A stretch of 34,883 nucleotides of DNA from Pricia sp. (lineage in GTDB: Bacteria > Bacteroidota > Bacteroidia > Flavobacteriales > Flavobacteriaceae). The translations under genes were made by a program, and so were the position numbers. The first letter of the stretch is position 1. Each line of letters begins with the position of its first letter. Shown one piece after another: positions 19,534 through 26,494 of the stretch. The stretch lies in NCBI GenBank assembly GCA_024635875.1, contig JAGXIC010000268.1, forward strand, positions 1 to 34,883, in the 5' to 3' direction. The notes under the pieces were generated by a model. It saw nothing but the letters and a program-made list of their open reading frames with translations. It did not search any database and had not been told where the DNA came from.

Positions 19534-19945
19534 GTTCCATTATGAATCTGATTTTCTATTGGAAGACGAGGCGAAGTTAGCCGATTGGATAAGTAGGGTA
19601 GTGGCTTCTGAGGGGGGCAGCTATAATCAGATAGATTACATTTTTTGTTCGGACAACTATCTTCTTGAGATGAATAAAAAATACTTATCCCACGATACGT
19701 TTACAGACATCATCACGTTTGATTATTCGGACGGGAAACGAATTGGCGGAGATATTTTCATCTCGGCGGAAAGGGTGAGGGAGAACGCGACGATATTCGA
19801 AACAGACTTCCAGGAAGAGCTGCTTAGGGTCATGGCTCACGGGCTGCTTCATTTATTCCGATACACGGATAAAACCGAAGCGGGAAAAGATGAAATGCGG
19901 GACAAGGAAGACGAGAAAATAAAATTGTTCCACGTGGAACAATGA
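19526..19945 (+). CDS. ybeY: Endoribonuclease YbeY (rRNA maturation factor)
   Basis: YbeY is a metal-dependent RNase for 16S rRNA 3' processing and ribosome quality control. This 139-residue protein has the family core (HDTFTDIITFDYSDG, GGDIFISAERVREN) and the metal site HGLLHLFRYTDK at about residues 109-120. The canonical third histidine of HGxxHLxGYDH is Asp here, as I recall for Bacteroidota homologues; the Gly before the Tyr is Arg, which is less usual. Its final codons, LFHVEQ, spell the palindrome TTGTTCCACGTGGAACAA, a parS site, so the tail is constrained at both protein and DNA level. The start ATG at 19526 lies within the DUF4175 stop region (8-nt overlap). Confidence 0.93.
   Translation: MIEFHYESDFLLEDEAKLADWISRVVASEGGSYNQIDYIFCSDNYLLEMNKKYLSHDTFTDIITFDYSDGKRIGGDIFISAERVRENATIFETDFQEELLRVMAHGLLHLFRYTDKTEAGKDEMRDKEDEKIKLFHVEQ
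19925..19942. other. parS centromere-like site 1 (inside ybeY)
   Basis: TTGTTCCACGTGGAACAA is a perfect 18-bp palindrome. Its inner 16 bases, TGTTCCACGTGGAACA, fit the bacterial parS consensus TGTTNCACGTGNAACA bound by ParB. It occupies the last six sense codons of ybeY. ParB would load here and spread or slide as part of chromosome segregation; no parA or parB gene lies in the window. Confidence 0.88.
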
Positions 19946-20184
19946 CCAAGGTTTTGATTCGTTGCCGGTCGTCTCTATAGGTTTGTCGTGCCTCGAAACA
20001 CCTGCCCGTCCGGTAGGCGGGCTCAATGATCTACATCCATGTTACGGGGAATCGTCAAATAGCGACTTTTTTTGAAGGCGCAGATGGGTTGGTCGCCAAG
20101 TAATCGCATAGCTATTGTGTCGAGGCGTCCGGCTCGGAGGCCTTCAGTGGAAAATAACTTAAAAAACAATTTAATTATACCTCA
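19946..20184. other. ybeY-mnmG spacer with inverted repeats, possible structured RNA
   Basis: This 239-nt spacer holds no ORF I can support. It contains a GC-rich hairpin, GCCCGTC / GGCGGGC around loop CGGTA (20004-20022). It also has a long-range pairing of GCCTCGA(AA)CAC at 19990-20001 with GTGTCGAGGC at 20117-20126, which would enclose that hairpin in a ~137-nt stem-loop. It may be an RNA element, a dispersed genomic repeat, or the remnant of a gene; I cannot decide. Confidence 0.35.
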
Positions 20185-22053
20185 ATGTTCCCAGAACAAT
20201 ACGATGTCATAGTAGTGGGAGGCGGCCACGCCGGAGCGGAAGCCGCCGCTGCCGCCGCCAACTTGGGCTCTAGAACCCTGTTGGTCACTATGAATTTACA
20301 GACCATCGGCCAGATGTCCTGTAACCCGGCGATGGGCGGAATCGCTAAAGGCCAGATTGTCCGAGAGATTGATGCGCTCGGCGGCTACAGCGGAATCATA
20401 ACTGACAAATCTGCTATCCAATTCAAGATGTTGAATAAATCCAAGGGGCCGGCTATGTGGAGTCCCCGTGCACAGAGTGATCGTATGCGGTTCGCGGAAG
20501 AATGGCGACTTGCCTTAGAGAACACTCCAAACTGTGATTTCTACCAAGAGATGGTCAGCGGACTTTTAGTCGAGGATAATCGAGTGGTGGGCGTGCGGAC
20601 TTCATTGGGACTAGAGATTAGAGGTAAATCTGTGGTCCTTACCAACGGCACTTTTTTGAACGGACTGATCCATATTGGGGAAAAACAATTTGGCGGGGGC
20701 AGGGCAGGAGAAAAGGCAGCTACAGGGATAACAGAGCAACTCAGGGAATTTGGGTTCGAAAGTGGAAGAATGAAGACGGGAACTCCGCCAAGGGTCGATG
20801 GCCGTTCGTTGGATTATTCGGTTATGATTCCACAACCCGGGGACCCTATTCCAGAGAAATTTTCTTATTTGGACACCCCTGTTTTGAAACAACAACGCGA
20901 TTGTCATATGAGCCACACAAGCGCTAAAGTTCACGATTTGCTCCGCGAGGGGTTTGACCGTTCACCAATGTTCAACGGGCGGATTAAAAGTATTGGGCCA
21001 CGCTACTGTCCATCTATCGAAGATAAAATCGACCGCTTTGCCGATAAAGATAGTCATCAGCTTTTCGTTGAGCCTGAGGGATGGCATACCGTCGAGGTCT
21101 ATGTTAACGGCTTCTCAACCTCATTGCCCGAAGATGTGCAGTTCAAGGCTTTGAAATCGGTAAAGGGTTTTGAGAACGTCAAATTTTTCAGACCGGGGTA
21201 TGCTATCGAATATGACTATTTTCCACCCACCCAACTCAAACATACACTGGAAACCAAACTCATTGAAAACCTGTATTTTGCCGGACAGATCAATGGCACG
21301 ACGGGCTACGAGGAAGCGGCTTCGCAAGGACTCATGGCCGGCATCAATGCACACCTTAAGGTGAACGAAAAGGACGCTTTTGTCCTGCAAAGAGATGAAG
21401 CCTATATAGGCGTTTTGATTGACGACCTGATAACAAAAGGCACCGAAGAACCGTACCGCATGTTCACTTCCCGTGCAGAATATCGAACACTCCTACGACA
21501 GGATAATGCCGATTTAAGATTAACCCCTAAGAGTTTTGATAGCGGGTTGGCCAATAGGGATCGCTTAAAAAGGATGGAAGAAAAGGAGCGAAAATCCGAT
21601 GCGTTCGTGAACTTTTTTAGGGAAACGAGCGTACTTCCAGAGGATATAAATCCCATTTTGAATCGATTGGATTCCGCTCTGGTGAAGCAATCCGACAAGA
21701 TGTTCAAGGTATTTTCCCGTCCGAAAGTGAAGATGGAGCACATGCTCGAATTAGAACCGGTTTCCGGTTTTGTTGAAGATAACGACCTCGATAGGGAAGT
21801 GTTGGAACAAACGGAAATTCAGGTTAAGTATTCGGGATATATCGCAAAGGAGAAGAACAATGCGGATAAGCTGCAGCGATTAGAGAATGTAAAAATTCCA
21901 AATAATTTCGATTACACCAAGCTAAAGTCGCTCTCGTTTGAAGCGCGGGAAAAGCTTTCTGCTGTTCAGCCAGTTACCATAGCGCAAGCGGCCAGGGTTA
22001 GCGGAGTGAACCCCTCGGACATTAGTGTTCTGTTAGTGTATTTGGGAAGATGA
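20185..22053 (+). CDS. mnmG: tRNA uridine-5-carboxymethylaminomethyl modification enzyme MnmG (GidA)
   Basis: With MnmE, this FAD-dependent enzyme modifies the wobble uridine (position 34) of several tRNAs. The 622-residue protein shows the N-terminal dinucleotide-binding motif GGGHAGAEAA (about residues 12-21), the GidA signatures GQMSCNPAMGGIAKG and GPRYCPSIEDKI, the GYEEAASQGLMAGINA FAD motif, and the C-terminal helical domain that binds MnmE and tRNA. Length is normal. It is bracketed by two parS-like palindromes; in many bacteria mnmG lies close to the origin and to par sites, though in this phylum synteny with oriC is not guaranteed. The spacer before it is long, so it probably has its own promoter, which I did not find. 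Confidence 0.97.
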   Translation: MFPEQYDVIVVGGGHAGAEAAAAAANLGSRTLLVTMNLQTIGQMSCNPAMGGIAKGQIVREIDALGGYSGIITDKSAIQFKMLNKSKGPAMWSPRAQSDRMRFAEEWRLALENTPNCDFYQEMVSGLLVEDNRVVGVRTSLGLEIRGKSVVLTNGTFLNGLIHIGEKQFGGGRAGEKAATGITEQLREFGFESGRMKTGTPPRVDGRSLDYSVMIPQPGDPIPEKFSYLDTPVLKQQRDCHMSHTSAKVHDLLREGFDRSPMFNGRIKSIGPRYCPSIEDKIDRFADKDSHQLFVEPEGWHTVEVYVNGFSTSLPEDVQFKALKSVKGFENVKFFRPGYAIEYDYFPPTQLKHTLETKLIENLYFAGQINGTTGYEEAASQGLMAGINAHLKVNEKDAFVLQRDEAYIGVLIDDLITKGTEEPYRMFTSRAEYRTLLRQDNADLRLTPKSFDSGLANRDRLKRMEEKERKSDAFVNFFRETSVLPEDINPILNRLDSALVKQSDKMFKVFSRPKVKMEHMLELEPVSGFVEDNDLDREVLEQTEIQVKYSGYIAKEKNNADKLQRLENVKIPNNFDYTKLKSLSFEAREKLSAVQPVTIAQAARVSGVNPSDISVLLVYLGR

Positions 22054-22061
22054 AGCGGTCA

Positions 22062-22077
22062 TGTTCCACGTGGAACT
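22062..22077. other. parS centromere-like site 2 (after mnmG)
   Basis: TGTTCCACGTGGAACT matches the 16-bp parS consensus TGTTNCACGTGNAACA at all but the last base, and shares the 14-bp core GTTCCACGTGGAAC with site 1, 2136 bp away. It lies 9 nt after the mnmG stop. Read from an ATG at 22061 it encodes MFHVEL and then meets a stop after 11 codons. Confidence 0.82.
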
Positions 22078-22294
22078 TGAATTTTTTGTGATGTAAGGAA
22101 GGAATTGAAGTAGGCCATTCGCTTTGGAATTCAGCTTTTCTCCTTTTTTTAATTTAGGTCTCGAGAATCAAGTCGTAAACCAATTTCCCTTTCCATTGGG
22201 ATGCTGGTTTGTAGGCTGAAGCCTTATAGGTCCGAATTTTTGCTTGTGGTGTGATTTATGACACGGTTTTTGCAATCTTCATCCCATCGGAAAA
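22078..22294. other. Non-coding stretch between parS site 2 and the lipoprotein pseudogene
   Basis: These 217 nt hold no ORF, hairpin or promoter match that I could support. Base composition is A/T-rich like other spacers of the window. Confidence 0.5.
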
Positions 22295-22836
22295 ATGAAG
22301 GCAAACCTCATCCTATTAATCATCCGTATTGCCGTGCAATCTTGCATCCCTATACGCATCGCCCCTAACATCGATGACTATAAAGTAGCCCAAGGAAGGA
22401 AGTTCAAGCGAAATCTTCCCAAGAGAGATGTTCGTTTTTGAAGACCCTAAGAATAGAGATCATTTTTATAATTATGTCGAAACCAAGTTTCAACTGAATA
22501 ATGAAAACGTTTATGATGACGTTCCTTTTACGCTTAATGGGGTGCAACATTTTTTCTCTTTTTATGAAGTTGAGATTCCGACTAAAGAAGGCAATCTAGG
22601 AGGCGTGCTAGCCGATCCCATCCTTGATGGTGCCGGCATGGATCCGATTTTCGAAGATTCCTACGATAAGTAGAAAAGGACACTGGTATATTGCAATAGA
22701 GGTCTACAGCGATTTGGACAAAGATTGTTTGCACGTCGATGCACTTTCAAGGGAAGCGGTTTTGAAGTATCTTCGATCCCTGAAGCACAAATACTTGATT
22801 ACCCATAATTACAATGAAACCGTTTTTAAAGACTAA
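22295..22836 (+). pseudogene. Frameshifted lipoprotein gene
   Basis: Three overlapping reading frames join into one plausible protein. Frame one from ATG 22295 gives MKANLILLIIRIAVQSC, a lipoprotein signal with lipobox, then IPIRIAPNIDDYKVAQGR, and stops at 22439-22441. Frame two continues with VFEDPKNRDHFYNYVETKFQ up to a stop at 22671-22673. Frame three continues with RKGHWYIAIEVYSDLDKDC and ends at 22836. Two +1 shifts, near 22430-22438 and near 22660-22671, are needed. The restored protein of ~180 residues resembles an uncharacterised flavobacterial lipoprotein. The track's ORFs 22428..22673 and 22624..22836 are its fragments. Either the gene is decaying or the assembly has two indels; the second shift is not in a long homopolymer, which speaks somewhat for real decay. 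Confidence 0.72.
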
Positions 22837-23647
22837 GGATTTTTCGGTTACCGGTGAAGCGTTTGAACTGTTGCTTGACAAAGATTTACAAATGCTGGTG
22901 ACCCGTCCCCAGCCGGAAAATTTGAATGCCTATTATCAGAGCGAAGCCTACATTTCGCACACAGATGCCAATAGTGCATTTTCGGATAAAATCTATCAAG
23001 GGGTCAAAACCTTTAGTCTTTGGATGAAAACACGCCTTATAAACGGCTACGCAAATAACAATAGATCCCTGTTAGATTTCGGTGCCGGTACCGGCGACTT
23101 TCTGTTGGCCGCCCAAAAGAACGGATGGACCGTAGACGGGGTGGAGCCCAACCGTGATGCACGAATGCGTTCTCGGGAAAAGCGAATGGAGTTGCGCCGC
23201 GATATGGACGCCTTACCTAAAAAACACTTTCAAATCATCACACTGTGGCATGTACTTGAACATCTTCCGGATTTGGAAAATCAGATGGCACAACTTATAA
23301 GGCGTTTGGAGGATGATGGCACGATGATCATCGCTGTCCCTAACTTCAAATCTTTCGACGCCAGGCACTATAGGGAATTTTGGGCGGCGTATGACGTACC
23401 GCGTCATCTATGGCATTTTTCAAGAATCTCAATTGAAAAGTTATTTGAAAAGTATGGACTCAAAGTTGTGCGAACCGAACCAATGGTTTTTGATGCCTTC
23501 TATGTTTCCTTGCTTTCCGAAAAATATAAAACGGGCAAACAGAATTTTATAAAAGCCCTTTATTTGGGAGTACTTTCAAATATGAGCGGATGGCTTACCA
23601 AAGAACATTCTTCCATTATTTACATCCTTCAAAAAAAAGAACGCTAG
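22814..23647 (+). CDS. Class I SAM-dependent methyltransferase
   Basis: This 277-residue protein has the SAM-binding glycine motif LLDFGAGTGDFLLAA (about residues 91-105), the acidic loop VDGVEPN, and the post-motif HVLEHLPD (about 145-152), typical of Methyltransf_11/23-type enzymes. The substrate is unknown. Homologues I remember carry a longer N-terminus, sometimes with a Cys-rich zinc motif, before KTKDFSVTGEAFEL. Here the frame is closed by a stop a few codons before ATG 22814, so the enzyme starts short. That ATG overlaps the end of the pseudogene by 23 nt. The N-terminus may have been lost in the same rearrangement that put the damaged lipoprotein gene there; this is inference. Confidence 0.85.
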   Translation: MKPFLKTKDFSVTGEAFELLLDKDLQMLVTRPQPENLNAYYQSEAYISHTDANSAFSDKIYQGVKTFSLWMKTRLINGYANNNRSLLDFGAGTGDFLLAAQKNGWTVDGVEPNRDARMRSREKRMELRRDMDALPKKHFQIITLWHVLEHLPDLENQMAQLIRRLEDDGTMIIAVPNFKSFDARHYREFWAAYDVPRHLWHFSRISIEKLFEKYGLKVVRTEPMVFDAFYVSLLSEKYKTGKQNFIKALYLGVLSNMSGWLTKEHSSIIYILQKKER

Positions 23648-23652
23648 AGAAG

Positions 23653-23688
23653 GTTCTAATTTTCGAATTAGAACGCTTAATTTTTTTT
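23653..23688 (+). terminator. Terminator after the methyltransferase gene
   Basis: GTTCTAATT and AATTAGAAC form a perfect 9-bp stem with loop TTCG (a stable tetraloop), ending at 23674. GCTTAA and a run of eight T follow. It lies 6 nt after the stop codon. Confidence 0.65.
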
Positions 23689-23983
23689 AAGTATCCGGCA
23701 AATGATAGCTTATGATTTGGCTGCAATCCATCTTTGATAGCCAAAACTTAAAATTAAGCGTTTTAAGAAACCTTTGTAGTAACGCAAACCTGTGGGTCAT
23801 TAATTTGCCGAAACTTCAAACGAACGGACTTTATGGGGCCAATACTCAATAGTCTCCATTGATTATTTGTGTGTTTGTGATAGAATACGCTTATGGCGAT
23901 AAGATTGGTGCTTCAAGCAGGGTGTAGAATTAGTAAAATGGATATCTCTTGACATTCCGCTATATCCTTTCAAAAAGCTTTTC

Positions 23984-23991
23984 TATTTTTG
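23984..23991 (+). promoter_or_regulatory. -7 box for the OmpH-like gene
   Basis: TATTTTTG is an exact TAnnTTTG match and predicts a leader of about 45-50 nt before the ATG at 24044. Confidence 0.5.
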
Positions 23992-24043
23992 CGCAGCCAA
24001 AAACGGTAAAAAGAGGTATTATTTTTAAATAGGATAAATCAAA

Positions 24044-24571
24044 ATGAAAACAAAAGGAAATAGTTTAGGTAAAATAGTTTGGGTTTTTGCATTTTTAGGA
24101 TTGGCTTCTTGCCAGCAGGCCAAAATTGGATATGTCGATAATGTAAAACTGATGGATGCGTATCAGGAAAAAATTGATGTTGAGGCTGACTTTAAAGTTA
24201 AAGCGGACGCCCTTAACAAGAAAAGAGATAGTATATCACAGGCATTTCAGGCAGAAGCACAGGCATTTCAGGCAGAGGCTGAAAAGATGTCGCAGAAAAA
24301 GGCCCAGGAACAATATGGCCAAATGCAACAGCGCGGCCAGATGATCGGACAACAATTGCAACAAGAAGATCAGCAGCTGCAGGCCATCGGGCAGACCGAA
24401 ATGGACAGTATCGTTAGCAAAGTCAAAAAAGAGGTCCAGACCTATGGCAAGGCGAACGGATATACCTATATTCTCGGCGGGGGCGATGGGGGCAGCGTTC
24501 TTTACGGTGACGATGCCAACGACCTTACCGATGAGGTTGTAAAGCTTTTGAACGAGAAATATAAAAAATAA
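24044..24571 (+). CDS. OmpH/Skp family periplasmic chaperone-like lipoprotein
   Basis: This 175-residue protein has a lipoprotein signal (VFAFLGLASCQQ, Cys at about residue 23), then the OmpH opening KIGYVDNVKLMDAYQ, a long Gln/Glu-rich coiled coil forming the Skp-like arms (about 50-125), and the C-terminal strand-helix part YTYILGGGDGGSVLYGD...DLTDEVVKLLNEKY. Skp-like proteins escort unfolded outer-membrane proteins across the periplasm. Lipid anchoring is a departure from the soluble E. coli Skp. A 7-residue unit, QAFQAEA, is duplicated in tandem in the coiled coil. It is monocistronic, facing the DoxX-like gene across a shared hairpin. Confidence 0.9.
   Translation: MKTKGNSLGKIVWVFAFLGLASCQQAKIGYVDNVKLMDAYQEKIDVEADFKVKADALNKKRDSISQAFQAEAQAFQAEAEKMSQKKAQEQYGQMQQRGQMIGQQLQQEDQQLQAIGQTEMDSIVSKVKKEVQTYGKANGYTYILGGGDGGSVLYGDDANDLTDEVVKLLNEKYKK
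24239..24280 (+). repeat. 21-bp tandem duplication in the OmpH-like gene
   Basis: CAGGCATTTCAGGCAGAAGC... is repeated directly once with 19 of 21 bases identical, encoding QAFQAEA twice. Seven residues equal one coiled-coil heptad, so the duplication lengthens the arm without breaking its phase. Confidence 0.85.
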
Positions 24572-24601
24572 TTGCTATGCGCTTAGCGCGGCACACACGA
24601 T

Positions 24602-24648
24602 ACGAAATAGTCCCTGAAGGTTTCTGAAACCTTCAGGGACTATTTCGT
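24602..24648. terminator. Bidirectional terminator between convergent genes
   Basis: A perfect 23-bp inverted repeat around a single central base: left arm 24602-24624, right arm 24626-24648, with the core AGTCCCTGAAGG / CCTTCAGGGACT. The right arm touches the stop codon of the minus-strand DoxX-like gene. It lacks a long T-run, but A/T-rich ends flank it on both sides. Confidence 0.75.
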
Positions 24649-25043
24649 TACTGCAACAAGAATACTAGAAAAACGGCGGGTACAAAATAGACCGCAATGG
24701 TCTGGGCTCCCTCATAATCTCTGGCCAGCCGTTGACCGAAAAGTAACATCAAAAGGGATATACAAGACATAATCGCTCCGTAAAAAGCAAAGCCCGTTTC
24801 ATTGAATACGACGATCTGGAATAGTCCGGCTGAGCACAGCAAGCCAGCTAGCATCTCTGACAACAGCACCGTGCCCAATAAAAAGGGTGTTACACTTTCT
24901 AAAGGGGTGTCGGCAAAATGACCTTTCAGAAATGATAGGTTGCCTTTCCAATCGAAGACTTTATCTATGCTGCTTTGAAGAAAGACGACAATCAAAAAAA
25001 TCAAGATCAAGTTCTCGGTAGCGTGGCTTATTAGGTTTTCCAT
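24648..25043 (-). CDS. DoxX-like small membrane protein
   Basis: The protein has 131 residues from the ATG at 25043 (MENLISHATENLILIFLIVV). The track's start at 25070 is a TTG that adds nine polar residues and is less likely. Four hydrophobic helices (about 10-25, 52-72, 77-97, 112-131) and the segment SSIDKVFDWKGNLSFLKGHF fit the DoxX family fold. Biochemical role in this lineage is unknown. It follows the delta' gene in the same direction after about 53 nt, so it may share its transcript. Confidence 0.78.
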   Translation of the reverse strand: MENLISHATENLILIFLIVVFLQSSIDKVFDWKGNLSFLKGHFADTPLESVTPFLLGTVLLSEMLAGLLCSAGLFQIVVFNETGFAFYGAIMSCISLLMLLFGQRLARDYEGAQTIAVYFVPAVFLVFLLQ

Positions 25044-25096
25044 AAAGTTGGTTTGGTCTGGTTTTAGCAATACATCGGTCTTGCTAATTTCAATAA

Positions 25097-26260
25097 CTAA
25101 GGCAATATAGTTTGTGCTGGCCGGTGCAAAAGCCGGGTAAGTTTTATCGACAGGTCCGTCAAGATGATTTTGGAATTGCCGTTGCGTTCGATATGGTAGA
25201 GGGCTGTTTCCAGCTCATCGACGATATCCGAAATGTTATTTTCGTGAATGAAGGCTGCGAATTTATTCAGTTGAAAGCCGTCTACGTGAATACGCATAAA
25301 GGCCAGTTCGTGGGTGTTGAAGTTGATAAGCAGGGCTTGGCGCATCACCGTAAGGCAATACTGTAAAAAATTCTTTTGGGTCTCCCTGCCTGTCTTGGCG
25401 ACCTCTTCGCTCCAGAGTATGAGTTCATGAATAGCCGCTTTATTTCCTTTGGACTTGAAAGCGCTGCGCACCCACTGTACGAACCATTTTTCGAAAACAA
25501 GGTCTTCCGAATCTTTGTTCATGAGGTCCAGGGCCTTATTAAAATTGCCATCGGCCTCATGGGCGATTTGCAGGGCTTCTTCCCGCACCAAACCCTTTTG
25601 AACAAGGGCATTTGCCATTACCACTTCCGCCAAGGGTGGGAAATGTAAGAGTTGGCAGCGCGATCTTATGGTCTGTATAATTTGTTCCTCATCTTCCGCA
25701 ATCAATAAAAAAACGGTATTGTTCGGGGGCTCCTCGATAAGTTTTAAGAGCTTGTTCGAGGCCGATACGTTCATTTTTTCGGCCATCCAAATCAGCATTA
25801 CCTTATAGCCACCTTCGTACGATTTCAACGCCAATTTTTTCACCACCTCCTGTGCTTCGTCCACACCGATTTGGCCCTGTTTTTTTTCGATACCGATCAG
25901 CCGGTACCAATCGAACAGGTTTCCATACGGTTGCTCCTTCACAAAAGCACGCCATTCTTCAAAATAATGATCGCTTACCGCATGGCTTTTGATTTTATCG
26001 GAATTCGACACCGGAAAGGCAAAATGCATATCGGGGTGCGAGAGGGTATTGAATTTGAGATTACAGGCTTGGTTTTCCCCTATATTTTCCCCGTTCGCGT
26101 TAGCACAGATAACATATTGCGCATAGGCCAAGGCCATCGGCAAGGTGCCCGAACCTTCTGGACCGATGAACAATTGCGCATGGGGAATACGCCCCGCATC
26201 GGCACTGGTGGCCAAATGGTTCTTGATATGTGATAGCCCTAAAATGTCTTTGAACAACAT
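25097..26260 (-). CDS. holB: DNA polymerase III delta' subunit
   Basis: Delta' is the clamp-loader subunit that, with delta and gamma/tau, loads the sliding clamp at replication forks. The 387-residue protein opens with FKDILGLSHIKNHLATSADAGRIPHAQLF, normal for the family, then a P-loop-like GPEGSGTL in which the Walker Lys is missing, as expected for the non-hydrolysing delta' stator. The AAA+ core continues with VMLIWMAEKMNVSASNKLLK and LIEEPPNNTVFLLIAE, and the sensor-type IRSRCQ. A -7-like box TATCTTTA ends 4 nt before the ATG. It may alternatively be annotated as an AAA+ ATPase; the order of motifs makes delta' confident. Confidence 0.92.
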   Translation of the reverse strand: MLFKDILGLSHIKNHLATSADAGRIPHAQLFIGPEGSGTLPMALAYAQYVICANANGENIGENQACNLKFNTLSHPDMHFAFPVSNSDKIKSHAVSDHYFEEWRAFVKEQPYGNLFDWYRLIGIEKKQGQIGVDEAQEVVKKLALKSYEGGYKVMLIWMAEKMNVSASNKLLKLIEEPPNNTVFLLIAEDEEQIIQTIRSRCQLLHFPPLAEVVMANALVQKGLVREEALQIAHEADGNFNKALDLMNKDSEDLVFEKWFVQWVRSAFKSKGNKAAIHELILWSEEVAKTGRETQKNFLQYCLTVMRQALLINFNTHELAFMRIHVDGFQLNKFAAFIHENNISDIVDELETALYHIERNGNSKIILTDLSIKLTRLLHRPAQTILP

Positions 26261-26264
26261 TCCG

Positions 26265-26272
26265 TAAAGATA
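26265..26272 (-). promoter_or_regulatory. -7-like box for holB, next to the start codon
   Basis: On the minus strand TATCTTTA (one mismatch to TAnnTTTG) is followed by CGGA and the ATG at 26260. This is the same short spacing as at gltX. Confidence 0.45.
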
Positions 26273-26463
26273 GCGTTTTCGGGGATAGTTTTGGCAGTTC
26301 GCTTACAGTGATACGCGTCCGCCACACGCCCTAAGCAATTTTTTTGCGTTCGGCGGATAGCGCACGGGGTATACAGTAGGCCTCAAATTGAATTTAGGGT
26401 TGTATAATTCCGATAGGGGTCAAAAACTGCTTACTGCCACTGCCAACTGCTTACTCTTTTCCT

Positions 26464-26471
26464 TACATTTG
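26464..26471 (+). promoter_or_regulatory. -7 box for pgk
   Basis: TACATTTG is an exact TAnnTTTG match, 23 nt before the pgk ATG. An 11-bp direct repeat AACTGCTTACT (26425-26435 and 26445-26455) lies just upstream. Confidence 0.55.
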
Positions 26472-26494
26472 CCATTCCCATAAAACCATAAAAC

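Larger units (their letters stand above)
23648..24043. other. 396-nt intergenic region before the OmpH-like gene
   Basis: Apart from the hairpin at its start and the -7 box at 23984, the region contains an 11-bp inverted repeat, CGCTTAATTTT (23674-23684) with AAAATTAAGCG (23750-23760), which partly competes with the terminator T-run. No ORF with supporting features is present. Confidence 0.5.

Noticed and set aside
19946-20184. A degenerate nuclease or other gene remnant in the ybeY-mnmG spacer
   Set aside because: All frames are interrupted and no motif could be matched; only the inverted repeats can be supported.
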